Shown: piece by piece, positions 31,778 to 40,521 of the stretch
Layout: every line of letters starts with the position of its first letter
Numbering within the stretch: the stretch's first letter is position 1
Made by a program: the position numbers and the translations under genes
Notes under the pieces: generated by a model
Seen by the model: the letters and a program-made list of their open reading frames with translations, nothing else
The model's database searches: none
Told to the model about the DNA's origin: nothing
Assembly (NCBI RefSeq): GCF_009915685.1
Contig: NZ_JAABLP010000002.1
Reading direction: 5' to 3' (one strand)
Source: Pannonibacter tanglangensis
GTDB lineage: Bacteria; Pseudomonadota; Alphaproteobacteria; Rhizobiales; Stappiaceae
Length of the DNA stretch: 64,000 nt

Positions 31778-33280
31778 ATGGCCACTTTTTTCGTTCCGGC
31801 TACCGGCGCTGATGCGCTCACCTTCGACGACGTGCTGCTGATCCCGGGCCATTCCGAGGTCATGCCGGCGCAGACCGACCTGCGCACCCGCATCACCAAG
31901 TCCCTCGAGCTGAACATTCCGATCCTGTCCTCGGCCATGGACACGGTCACCGAAGCGCGTCTGGCCATCGCCATGGCCCAGGCCGGCGGCATCGGCGTGA
32001 TCCACCGCAACCTCACCCTCGACCAGCAGGCCGAGCAGGTGCGCCAGGTGAAGAAGTTTGAATCCGGCATGGTGGTGAACCCGGTGGTGATCGGTCCGGA
32101 CGCGACGCTGAAGGACGCGCTCGACCTGATGCGCGCCTACGGCATCTCCGGCATCCCGGTGGTGGAGAACGGCGGCAGCGGCGGCCAGGTCACCGGGCGT
32201 CTCGTCGGCGTGCTGACCAACCGCGACGTCCGCTTCGCCTCCAACCCCGAGCAGCGCGTCTACGAGCTGATGACCCGGGAAAACCTGGTCACGGTGCGCG
32301 ACACCGTCAGCCAGGAAGAGGCCAAGCGGCTCCTGCACAAGCACCGCATCGAGAAGCTTCTGGTGGTGGACGAGGGCTATCACTGCGTCGGCCTCGTGAC
32401 CGTGAAGGACATCGAGAAGGCACAGCTGAACCCGAATGCCTCCAAGGACGACCAGGGCCGCCTGCGCGTCGCTGCGGCCACGTCGGTGGGCGAGGAAGGC
32501 ATGCAGCGCGCCGAGCGCCTGATCGATGCCGGCGTCGACCTGCTGGTGGTCGATACCGCCCATGGCCATTCGGCCCGCGTGCTGGAGATGGTGACCAAGG
32601 TCAAGGCCATGTCGAACGGCGTGCAGGTGCTGGCCGGCAACGTGGCCACGCGCGAGGCCACCAAGGCACTGATTGATGCGGGCGCGGATGCGGTCAAGGT
32701 CGGCATCGGGCCGGGCTCGATCTGCACCACGCGCATCGTCGCCGGTGTCGGCGTGCCGCAGCTGACCGCCATCATGGAAGCCTGCGACGAGGCGTCCCGG
32801 CAGGGCATTCCGATCATTGCCGATGGCGGGATCAAGTTCTCCGGCGACCTGGCCAAGGCGCTGGCGGCCGGTGCCTCCGGGGCGATGATCGGCTCGCTGC
32901 TGGCGGGCACCGAAGAAAGCCCGGGCGAGGTCTATCTGCACCAGGGCCGCTCCTACAAGGCCTACCGGGGCATGGGCTCCGTCGGCGCCATGGCGCGCGG
33001 CTCGGCCGACCGCTACTTCCAGGCGGAGGTGCGCGACACGCTGAAGCTGGTGCCGGAAGGCATCGAGGGGCAGGTGCCCTACAAGGGGCCGCTGTCGAGC
33101 GTGCTGCACCAGCTTGCCGGTGGCCTGCGCGCCGCCATGGGCTATGTTGGCGCGCGCACCCTGCCGGAGTTCCAGGAGAAGGCGCGATTCGTGCGCATCT
33201 CCAGCGCGGGGCTGCGCGAAAGCCATGCCCACGACGTGACGATCACGCGCGAAAGCCCGAACTACCCGACCAACATCTGA
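31778..33280 (+). CDS. guaB: IMP dehydrogenase
   Basis: 500 aa, standard length. It oxidises IMP to XMP with NAD, the committed step to GMP. The catalytic loop is G-P-G-S-I-C-T-T-R with Cys, followed by A-D-G-G-I-K-F-S-G-D, and two CBS domains interrupt the barrel at about residues 95-215. The ATG at 31778 follows AGGGGA; the open frame extends upstream without similarity. The next gene, rsmB, follows after 64 bp, and guaA lies 4 kb further on. Confidence 0.96.
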   Translation: MATFFVPATGADALTFDDVLLIPGHSEVMPAQTDLRTRITKSLELNIPILSSAMDTVTEARLAIAMAQAGGIGVIHRNLTLDQQAEQVRQVKKFESGMVVNPVVIGPDATLKDALDLMRAYGISGIPVVENGGSGGQVTGRLVGVLTNRDVRFASNPEQRVYELMTRENLVTVRDTVSQEEAKRLLHKHRIEKLLVVDEGYHCVGLVTVKDIEKAQLNPNASKDDQGRLRVAAATSVGEEGMQRAERLIDAGVDLLVVDTAHGHSARVLEMVTKVKAMSNGVQVLAGNVATREATKALIDAGADAVKVGIGPGSICTTRIVAGVGVPQLTAIMEACDEASRQGIPIIADGGIKFSGDLAKALAAGASGAMIGSLLAGTEESPGEVYLHQGRSYKAYRGMGSVGAMARGSADRYFQAEVRDTLKLVPEGIEGQVPYKGPLSSVLHQLAGGLRAAMGYVGARTLPEFQEKARFVRISSAGLRESHAHDVTITRESPNYPTNI

Positions 33281-33344
33281 CGGGTTGTGCCACAGGTGAC
33301 CGGACGGGCGCCGTGGCGCCCGCCTGAAACACTGGAGTGCTGAC

Positions 33345-34637
33345 ATGAAGGACGGTGGACGGATCGCCGCAGCCATCGAGGTCCTGGCCGAGGTGGAGAG
33401 CCGCCGACGCCCGGTGCAGGATGCGCTGAAGGATTGGGGCAACGCCCACCGTTTTGCCGGATCGGGCGACCGCACGATCATCGGCAACCTGGTCTTCGAT
33501 GCCCTGCGCCACAAGCAGAGCCTTGGCTGGCAGATGCAGGATGCCAGCCCCCGGGCGCTGGCGCTGGCCACCTATGCGCTCAACTGGCAGCAGGGGCTGG
33601 CGCGGCTTGACGAGGTGATGGCCGACGACCGGCATGCGCCGGCCGCGCTCAGCGATGCGGAACGGGCGGCCCTGGCGACGCCAAGGGCCGAGCCGGCGCC
33701 GGAGGCAACCGCCGCCGACGTGCCGGACTGGTTGTGGCCGGCCTTCTCCGCCGCGCTGGGGGCGGATGCGGTGGCCGAGGGCCAGGCGCTCGCACGCCGC
33801 GCGCCCATCGACATGCGCGTCAACACGCTCAAGGCGACGCGCGACAAGGTGATGAAGCGTCTCGCGCACATCGACCTGCACGAGACGGCCCTGTCGCCCT
33901 TCGGCATCCGCGTCGAGCCGAAGCCCGGCGCGGCGCGCCTGCCGCATGTGCAGGCCGAGGAAGGCTACCGCAAGGGCTGGTTCGAGCTGCAGGACGAGGC
34001 CAGCCAGATTGCCGCGCTCGTGGCGGCGGCCCGTCCGGGCGAGCAGGTGCTGGACTTCTGCGCCGGCGGCGGCGGCAAGACGCTGGCGCTGGCGGCGCTG
34101 ATGGAGAACCGCGGCCAGATCTACGCCTACGACAATGACCGGTTGCGGCTCGCGCCGATCCACGAGCGGCTGGCGCGTGCCGGGGCCCGCAATGTCCAGG
34201 TGCGCGATCCGCAGTCCGGCTCGCTGGACGATCTGGTCGGCCAGATGGATCTGGTCTTTGTCGATGCCCCCTGCACCGGCACGGGTGTCTGGCGTCGGCG
34301 GCCGGATTCCAAGTGGCGGCTGAGCGAAAAGGCACTGGCGGAGCGCCTCGAGGACCAGATCCGCGTTCTGGACGCGGCGCAGCGGTTCGTGAAGCCCGGC
34401 GGCCGGCTCGTCTATGCCACCTGCTCGGTGCTGCAGGCGGAAAACCACGACCAGATCGAGGCCTTCCTCGGCCGCAACGCCGGCTTCCGCCGCGGCTCGG
34501 CCGTGGCTGCCTTTGCGGCGGCCCTGCCGGGCAAGCCGCTGCCGAAGCACGTCACGCCGGAGGGACATCTGGTGCTGACGCCGGCGTCCACCGATACGGA
34601 CGGCTTCTTCCTGTCCGTGGCCGAACGGATTTCCTGA
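33345..34637 (+). CDS. rsmB: RsmB-type 16S rRNA m5C methyltransferase
   Basis: 430 aa. An NusB-like N-terminus is followed by the methyltransferase: SAM motif V-L-D-F-C-A-G-G-G-G-K-T, catalytic motif D-A-P-C-T-G-T-G and the second Cys in Y-A-T-C-S-V. It should methylate a cytosine in 16S rRNA (C967 in E. coli). RsmF-like paralogues share these motifs, so the exact site is inferred. Confidence 0.85.
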   Translation: MKDGGRIAAAIEVLAEVESRRRPVQDALKDWGNAHRFAGSGDRTIIGNLVFDALRHKQSLGWQMQDASPRALALATYALNWQQGLARLDEVMADDRHAPAALSDAERAALATPRAEPAPEATAADVPDWLWPAFSAALGADAVAEGQALARRAPIDMRVNTLKATRDKVMKRLAHIDLHETALSPFGIRVEPKPGAARLPHVQAEEGYRKGWFELQDEASQIAALVAAARPGEQVLDFCAGGGGKTLALAALMENRGQIYAYDNDRLRLAPIHERLARAGARNVQVRDPQSGSLDDLVGQMDLVFVDAPCTGTGVWRRRPDSKWRLSEKALAERLEDQIRVLDAAQRFVKPGGRLVYATCSVLQAENHDQIEAFLGRNAGFRRGSAVAAFAAALPGKPLPKHVTPEGHLVLTPASTDTDGFFLSVAERIS

Positions 34638-34697
34638 CCGGCCCGGCCCGGACTCCGGCCCTGATCTCTGGCCGGCGCCAGAGATCGGTGCCAGAGC

Positions 34698-36185
34698 TTA
34701 GCGGAGGGGGGATCCGGGCAGTTCGGGAGCCTCGTCGTCCGGCGCGGACGGCGCGGCGGACGTCTCCTGATCCGGCCAGACATCTGCTGGCGCCAGGGAC
34801 GGCGTGTCGCCGGATCTGTCCGGAGCGGTGGCATCCTGGATGGACGCCGCCGGGTCTGCCTCTGGCGCCTCGTTGTCCGTCGCAGGTCCTTCGCCTGCGT
34901 CCAGTCCGGGGTCCAGTCCGGCGTCCAGTCCTTGGGTCGTGTCCTCGCGCGGATCGGGCGCTGCGGGCGCGTGCGGGCTCCAGACCATGTCCGGCATCGG
35001 CACCGTCCGGTGACGCTCGATGACATCGCGCACCCAGTCCTGGACGGGGCGACCGTGCACCATGGCCGTCAGGACCTCGCGGGCGGCAAGACGCTCGCCG
35101 AGCGCCGCGAGTGCTGCGCCGACGGCATTGCCGGCCTCGCGGTCATCGGGGCGGTCCGACCAGGCGTCGTCGGCATGGCGCAGCGCGGCGCGATGGTCTC
35201 CCGACTTGCGGGCCAGAACCGACAGGCGCACCGCAATGGAACCGCCGCTGCGCGTGCGCTTGAGGGCGGCCTCATAGGCCTCGCGGGCCGCCATGAGATT
35301 GCCTGCGGCCATGAGCGCATCGCCCAGACAGGTGAAGGCCTCCGACGACCCCTGGCCGAGCCGCGCGGCACGATCGGCCAGATCGAGGGCCTCGTCGACG
35401 CGGCTGCGCTTCAGCATCAGCCGCGACAGGCCGACCAGAGCGGGCAGGTAGGTCTCGTCCTGGCGCAGGGCCGCGCGGTAGGCGGCAATGGCGGTGCCGG
35501 GACGCGGATCATCGGCCGTGGCGTCGGCGAGAAGCGTCAGGGCCGGCGCGCTGTCCGGCGTCAGTGCGGCAAGGCGGGTTGCCAGCTCCTGCGCCCGGCC
35601 GGCGTCGCCTTGCTGCAGACGGATGGTGGCGAGACCATAGAGGGCATTGCGGTTGTCCGGCGCGTCCGCCAGCACGGCCTCGAAGGACTGTTCGGCGTTT
35701 GCCAGATCCCCGAGCAGGAACTGGCAGTTGCCGAGATTGGCCCTGGCGCGCAGATGGTCGGGATGGGCAAAGAGGATGCGGCGCAGCTGGGCGGCTGCCT
35801 CGTCGAGCTGTCCGTCGCGCAGCAGGCCGGTTGCCTGGCGAAAGGCGTCCTCAACCTCCTCCTGCGACCGGCGGGCATTTTCGAGGCTCGGCACCGGTGC
35901 GAGGCTGTCGCCGCGGCCGGCGGCCCCTTGCGCCGGGTGCGGATCGGCCGCCGTGGCCGGTGCGGCCTGCGGGGCCACGGCACCGGCGGGCTGATCGGTT
36001 GCGCGTGCCGGCGTGGGGGCGAAGGTTGCCACGAAGGCCGGGCCCGAAAGGGCCGGGGTGGGCTGGAGGGCCGAGCCGGGCGCGAAAGGCTCTGCCATCT
36101 GACCGCCGGGGCCTGCGGCGCGCGTGGGAGCGGTGCCCGGTTGTGGGCTCCACGTCATCCCGTTACGGTCGTCGGCAGTCGTCAT
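34698..36185 (-). CDS. TPR-repeat protein with disordered ends
   Basis: About 495 aa. Residues about 110-380 form consecutive tetratricopeptide repeats (for example D-H-L-R-A-R-A-N-L-G-N-C-Q-F-L and N-R-N-A-L-Y-G-L-A-T-I-R-L). The first 100 residues are Pro/Ala-rich and the last 100 are Asp/Pro/Ala-rich with a G-L-D-A-G-L-D-P-G-L-D-A repeat. No signal peptide is evident. TPR arrays mediate protein contacts; no partner is suggested here. The start is unclear: ATG 36185 is used, and ATGs at about 36158 and 36257 are alternatives. It converges on rsmB. Confidence 0.65.
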   Translation of the reverse strand: MTTADDRNGMTWSPQPGTAPTRAAGPGGQMAEPFAPGSALQPTPALSGPAFVATFAPTPARATDQPAGAVAPQAAPATAADPHPAQGAAGRGDSLAPVPSLENARRSQEEVEDAFRQATGLLRDGQLDEAAAQLRRILFAHPDHLRARANLGNCQFLLGDLANAEQSFEAVLADAPDNRNALYGLATIRLQQGDAGRAQELATRLAALTPDSAPALTLLADATADDPRPGTAIAAYRAALRQDETYLPALVGLSRLMLKRSRVDEALDLADRAARLGQGSSEAFTCLGDALMAAGNLMAAREAYEAALKRTRSGGSIAVRLSVLARKSGDHRAALRHADDAWSDRPDDREAGNAVGAALAALGERLAAREVLTAMVHGRPVQDWVRDVIERHRTVPMPDMVWSPHAPAAPDPREDTTQGLDAGLDPGLDAGEGPATDNEAPEADPAASIQDATAPDRSGDTPSLAPADVWPDQETSAAPSAPDDEAPELPGSPLR

Positions 36186-36739
36186 GGGGGAGGACCGTTC
36201 CTCTCTGTGTCGGGCCCTGCCGGATGCCTTGCCCCAGCACGCAATCCGAATCGGCATTGCCGGACATGGACCAATCCTATCGGCTTGCCGGGCGAGGGTC
36301 AAAAGCGGGCCCGTGCCTGACCGGCCGCAAGGGCCTGGCGGGAGCGGATTCCTGTGGAGGAGTGCCGCACGGCAGCGGGACGGTTCTTTTCACATGAAGT
36401 GAAATTGATAAGACGAAGGCGCCGGCGATCAGGACCTTGGCGAGATTGCCAAGGCCTGCCAGATGCGCGGCAGGATGTCCCTGCCGGATGCGTCTGCAGG
36501 ACGTCTGGCCCAAAGGTCGCAGCCGGCCGGACCGGGTCTGTCAGCGAACGTCGCGTTCGGAGGCAGGCCTGGCAGCACGCGGGACTGGCAGCATGCGGGA
36601 CTGGCGGGACGCAGGTCTGGCGGCAAGCAGGTCTGTCTGCTCCGGCCAGCCCTCCTGCACGATGCGGCGGCCGATCCGGCAGACGGACGGACAGGGAACA
36701 ACAGACAACAGACCGGGGACCCCGGTAAGCGAGGGCGCA
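36186..36739. other. Long spacer between the TPR gene and the MarR gene
   Basis: About 550 bp between divergent genes. The first 240 bp may include promoter sequence for the TPR gene. From about 36540 to 36650 there are degenerate repeats of a GCGGGACTGGC unit. Frames run through it, but with composition unlike real genes. No RNA gene or mobile element was recognised. Confidence 0.5.
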
Positions 36740-37246
36740 ATGGCGGCCAAGGGCAGCAAGACGGCAGCGGCAACGCCGCAGATGCCGGCACAGGTCAGCC
36801 TGTTCGACAGCGAGCCGGCCATCGGCCTCGACAATTTCCTGCCGCTGAAGATCCTGGCGACGGCCCGTCTGGTCGAGCGCCGGCTGGTCAAGGCGCTGCA
36901 GTCCGAGCATGGCATCGCGCTGCCCGAGTGGCTGGTGCTGTCGGCCCTGATCGAGGCCGGTGAAGGCTCCGTGCGCGACCTTGGACCGCGCACCGGGCTG
37001 GATGCGGTGGCCATCAGCCGTGCTGCCATGCGCCTGACCGACCGCAAGTTCCTGAAAAAGAGCGAGAACCGGCAGGATCGCCGGCTTGTGGTGCTGAAGG
37101 CGACCAAGGCCGGGCGCGATCTGGCGGACGAGATCGGCCAGCGTCTGGGGCCGCTCGAGACGGAGATCTTCAAGGGGCTCGGCGCTCCGGACCGCATTCG
37201 CCTCGCCAGTCTCCTCGGCGCCCTGCAGACCCGGGAAGGGGCCTGA
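36740..37246 (+). CDS. MarR-family transcriptional regulator
   Basis: 168 aa. The winged helix shows L-P-E-W-L-V-L-S-A-L-I-E-A, then V-R-D-L-G-P-R-T-G-L-D-A-V-A-I-S-R-A and the wing N-R-Q-D-R-R-L-V-V-L-K-A-T, all MarR features. The ATG at 36740 follows GAGGG; the frame is open further upstream but through repeats. It precedes guaA by 88 bp. The ligand and target are unknown. Confidence 0.85.
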   Translation: MAAKGSKTAAATPQMPAQVSLFDSEPAIGLDNFLPLKILATARLVERRLVKALQSEHGIALPEWLVLSALIEAGEGSVRDLGPRTGLDAVAISRAAMRLTDRKFLKKSENRQDRRLVVLKATKAGRDLADEIGQRLGPLETEIFKGLGAPDRIRLASLLGALQTREGA

Positions 37247-37334
37247 GCGCGCCTGTCAGCCTCCGTCCCCGCGCGGTGCCGGGCGGGGCAAAAAACCGGT
37301 TCAATTCCGCCTGTCGCCGGAGTAGAAGCTGCCC

Positions 37335-38906
37335 ATGACACAGCATGACCGCCTCCTCATCATCGACTTTGGCTCCCAGGTGACGCAGCTCATCGCGCGG
37401 CGTCTGCGCGAGCTGAATGTCTATTGCGAGATCCATCCCTACCAGAAGGTCACTGACGCGTTTCTGGCCGCATTTGCCCCGAAGGCCGTGATCTTCTCGG
37501 GCGGACCGGATTCGGTGACCCGCGCGGGCTCGCCCCGTCCGCCGCAGTCGGTCTACACGCTCGGCGTGCCGATCCTCGGCATCTGCTATGGCCAGCAGGT
37601 GATGATGCAGGACCTCGGCGGCAAGGTCGAGGGCGGCAAGATCTCCGGCGGCGGCGGCACGGCCGAATTCGGCCGCGCCTTCGTGACGCCGGCCGGCGAC
37701 AGGCTGCCGCTGCTCGACGGCTGGTTCGAGGGCGAGCGCGAGCAGGTGTGGATGAGCCACGGCGACCACGTCAGCAAGATCGCGCCGGGCTTCGAGGTCT
37801 ATGGCGTGTCGCCGAACGCGCCCTATGCCATCACCGCCGACACCGGCCGCCGCTTCTACGCGGTGCAGTTCCACCCGGAAGTGCACCACACGCCGAACGG
37901 CAAGAAGCTCTACGAGAATTTCGTCCGTCTGGCCGGCTTCACGGGCGACTGGACCATGGGCGCCTACCGCGAGGACGCGATTGCCAAGATCCGCGCCCAG
38001 GTTGGCGACAAGAAGGTGATCTGCGGCCTCTCCGGCGGCGTCGACAGCTCGGTTGCGGCGGTGCTGATCCATGAGGCCATCGGCGACCAGCTGACCTGCG
38101 TCTTCGTCGATCACGGTCTCCTGCGTCAGGGGGAGGCCGAAGAAGTCGTCACCATGTTCCGGGACAACTACAACATCCGCCTGATCCATGCGGATGAGCA
38201 GGAGCTGTTCCTCGGCGCGCTGGAAGGCGTGTCCGACCCGGAAGTGAAGCGCAAGACCATCGGCAAGCTGTTCATCGACGTGTTCCAGAAGCACGCCAAT
38301 ACGATCGACGGCGCCGAGTTCCTGGCGCAGGGCACGCTCTACCCGGACGTGATCGAGAGCGTCAGCTTCTCGGGCGGCCCGTCGGTGACGATCAAGAGCC
38401 ACCACAACGTGGGCGGCCTGCCGGAAAAGATGGGCCTGAAGCTGGTCGAGCCGCTGCGCGAGCTGTTCAAGGACGAGGTCCGTGCGCTTGGCCGCGAGCT
38501 GGGGCTGCCGGAGAAATTCATCGGCCGCCACCCGTTCCCGGGGCCGGGGCTGGCCATCCGCTGCCCGGGCGAGATCACCCGCGAGAAGCTCGCCATCCTG
38601 CGCAAGGCGGATGCGGTCTATATCGACCAGATCCGCAAGCACGGTCTCTATGACGAGATCTGGCAGGCCTTCGTGGCGATCCTGCCGGTGCGCACCGTCG
38701 GCGTGATGGGCGACGGGCGGACCTATGACTTCGCCTGCGCGCTGCGCGCCGTGACCTCTGTCGACGGCATGACGGCGGACTACTACCCCTTCAGCCACGA
38801 GTTCCTGAGCGAGACCGCGACCCGCATCATCAACGAGGTCGAAGGCATCAACCGCGTCACCTACGACATCACCTCGAAGCCCCCGGGCACCATCGAGTGG
38901 GAATGA
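37335..38906 (+). CDS. guaA: GMP synthase (glutamine-hydrolysing)
   Basis: 523 aa. It converts XMP to GMP. The glutaminase half has nucleophile Cys in G-I-C-Y-G-Q-Q and the His/Glu pair in Q-F-H-P-E-V. The ATP pyrophosphatase loop is L-S-G-G-V-D-S-S. The C-terminal dimer domain ends K-P-P-G-T-I-E-W-E, the universal GuaA end. A strong terminator follows after 25 bp. Confidence 0.97.
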   Translation: MTQHDRLLIIDFGSQVTQLIARRLRELNVYCEIHPYQKVTDAFLAAFAPKAVIFSGGPDSVTRAGSPRPPQSVYTLGVPILGICYGQQVMMQDLGGKVEGGKISGGGGTAEFGRAFVTPAGDRLPLLDGWFEGEREQVWMSHGDHVSKIAPGFEVYGVSPNAPYAITADTGRRFYAVQFHPEVHHTPNGKKLYENFVRLAGFTGDWTMGAYREDAIAKIRAQVGDKKVICGLSGGVDSSVAAVLIHEAIGDQLTCVFVDHGLLRQGEAEEVVTMFRDNYNIRLIHADEQELFLGALEGVSDPEVKRKTIGKLFIDVFQKHANTIDGAEFLAQGTLYPDVIESVSFSGGPSVTIKSHHNVGGLPEKMGLKLVEPLRELFKDEVRALGRELGLPEKFIGRHPFPGPGLAIRCPGEITREKLAILRKADAVYIDQIRKHGLYDEIWQAFVAILPVRTVGVMGDGRTYDFACALRAVTSVDGMTADYYPFSHEFLSETATRIINEVEGINRVTYDITSKPPGTIEWE

Positions 38907-38931
38907 CCGCGCTTCCCTTGCGCGCAAGTCG

Positions 38932-38958
38932 ACGGCGGCCCCTGTGGCCGCCGTTTTT
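38932..38958 (+). terminator. Intrinsic terminator of guaA
   Basis: ACGGCGGCC (38932-38940) pairs exactly with GGCCGCCGT (38946-38954) around CCTGT and runs into TTTTT. It also separates guaA from the converging hxlR-type gene. Confidence 0.92.
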
Positions 38959-38967
38959 GGTTTCAGG

Positions 38968-39357
38968 TCATGGTGCGGGGGTGTCGTTGGCAGCCGTGAG
39001 GCTGCAAGCGTCCGCTCCGGCAAAGAGATGCATGTGGGCATCACCCCATTGCTTCAGGGCGAGCAGGGCCGGGGCGAGGGACCGGCCGCGGTCGGAGAGG
39101 GCATAATCGACCCTGGGAGGCACCTGGGCGAAGACCGTGCGGATGACGAGGCCGTCGGCCTCCAGCTCGCGCAACTGTGTCGTCAGCATGCGCTGGGTGA
39201 CCTTGGCGAGCTTGCGCCGGATTTCATTGAAGCGCATCGGGCCGTCCAGCAGGTGAAACAGGATGACACCCTTCCACTTGCCATCGATCAGGCTGAGCGC
39301 GGCTTCGACGGAACATCCCGGCGCACAGTCGTAGCTGAGGTGGCGCTGACGGGTCAT
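38968..39357 (-). CDS. HxlR-family regulator with N-terminal redox cysteines (QorR/YodB-like)
   Basis: 129 aa. The HxlR core is clear: S-L-I-D-G-K-W-K-G-V-I-L-F-H-L, G-P-M-R-F-N-E-I-R-R and M-L-T-T-Q-L-R-E-L-E. Cys 11 and Cys 15 lie in D-C-A-P-G-C-S, where QorR and YodB carry the cysteine that senses quinones or disulfide stress. The ATG at 39357 has AAAGGA. It is divergent from a quinone-oxidoreductase-type gene with 98 bp between, the classic regulator-target layout. Confidence 0.85.
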   Translation of the reverse strand: MTRQRHLSYDCAPGCSVEAALSLIDGKWKGVILFHLLDGPMRFNEIRRKLAKVTQRMLTTQLRELEADGLVIRTVFAQVPPRVDYALSDRGRSLAPALLALKQWGDAHMHLFAGADACSLTAANDTPAP

Positions 39358-39455
39358 CACGGTATCCTTTTTGACACTATGTGCTGAAATTGTGCGTTCT
39401 TGCGCCAATAGATCATACTGCACACATTGGCTCGCAGCAAACCAAGGAGGTTTTC
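39358..39455. promoter_or_regulatory. Divergent promoter region between hxlR-type and oxidoreductase genes
   Basis: It is AT-rich compared with its surroundings. On the plus strand TTGTGC and CATACT are 18 bp apart, a possible promoter, followed by a perfect AAGGAGG ribosome site at 39444-39450. The regulator should bind here; no exact dyad was identified. Confidence 0.45.
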
Positions 39456-40469
39456 ATGCGAGCCGTTGCCTATCAATCCCCGCAGCCCATCAGTTCTGAC
39501 AGCGCGCTGGTCGACGTCGACCTGCCAGTTCCCGTCGCAACAGGCCAGGATCTTCTCGTCGACGTCCGGGCCGTCTCGGTCAATCCGGTCGATACCAAGA
39601 TCCGCAAGTCGGTTGCACCGGCCGAGGGGGAGTGGAAAGTGCTGGGCTGGGACGCTGCCGGCGTGGTGGTGGCCACCGGTCCCGAGGTGACCGCCTTCAA
39701 GCCGGGAGACGCGGTGTATTATGCCGGAGCGATCCATCGCCCCGGTACCAATGCCGAGTATCATCTCGTGGACGAGCGCATTGTCGGGCGCAAGCCGAAG
39801 AGCCTCGACTTCAAGGCCGCGGCTGCCCTGCCGCTGACAGCGATCACCGCCTGGGAGATGCTCTTCGACCGGCTGGACGTTGCCAAGCCGGTGCCGGGGG
39901 CTGCGCGTGCCATTGTCATCATCGGCGGCGCCGGCGGCGTCGGGTCCATTGCCATCCAGCTGGCCCGGGCGCTGACGGACCTCACCGTCATTGCGACGGC
40001 TTCACGGCCGGAAACCCAGGCCTGGGTGCGGGAGCTTGGCGCCCATCACGTCATCGATCACCGGTCGCCGATCGCGCCGCAGGTGGCAGAACTCGGCCTC
40101 GGCGCGCCCTCCTACGTGTTCTCGACCACCAACACCGACGACCACATGGCTGACAGCATCGACCTCCTGGCGCCGCAGGGCCGCTTCGGTCTGATCGATG
40201 ACCCGAAGGAGCTGAACGCGCTGCCCCTGAAGCGCAAGTCGCTGTCGCTGCACTGGGAGCTGATGTTCACCCGGTCGCTGTTCGAGACGGCCGACATGGC
40301 CCGGCAGCACGAGCTTCTGACCCGGGTGGCAGAGCTGGTCGATGCCGGCCAGATCCGCACGACATTGGCCGAAGACTACGGCACGATCAGCGCCGACACC
40401 CTCAAGCGCGCCCATGCGCTGATCGAGAGCGGCAAGGCCAAGGGCAAGATCGTCCTCGGCGGGTTCTGA
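39456..40469 (+). CDS. Zinc-binding-dehydrogenase family oxidoreductase (quinone-oxidoreductase-like)
   Basis: 337 aa MDR protein opening M-R-A-V-A-Y and containing V-N-P-V-D-T-K, V-L-G-W-D-A-A-G-V-V and the nucleotide turn I-G-G-A-G-G-V-G-S-I-A-I-Q. It lacks the Cys-rich structural zinc loop, as in ZADH/Qor-type NADPH oxidoreductases. It probably reduces quinones or reactive carbonyls. The pairing with a redox HxlR regulator supports a role in electrophile stress. Confidence 0.82.
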   Translation: MRAVAYQSPQPISSDSALVDVDLPVPVATGQDLLVDVRAVSVNPVDTKIRKSVAPAEGEWKVLGWDAAGVVVATGPEVTAFKPGDAVYYAGAIHRPGTNAEYHLVDERIVGRKPKSLDFKAAAALPLTAITAWEMLFDRLDVAKPVPGAARAIVIIGGAGGVGSIAIQLARALTDLTVIATASRPETQAWVRELGAHHVIDHRSPIAPQVAELGLGAPSYVFSTTNTDDHMADSIDLLAPQGRFGLIDDPKELNALPLKRKSLSLHWELMFTRSLFETADMARQHELLTRVAELVDAGQIRTTLAEDYGTISADTLKRAHALIESGKAKGKIVLGGF

Positions 40470-40521
40470 GCAAGCGTGGGGCCGGGGCCTGCCGCGTGGC
40501 GTCTCCGGCCGGGGGACGCCG

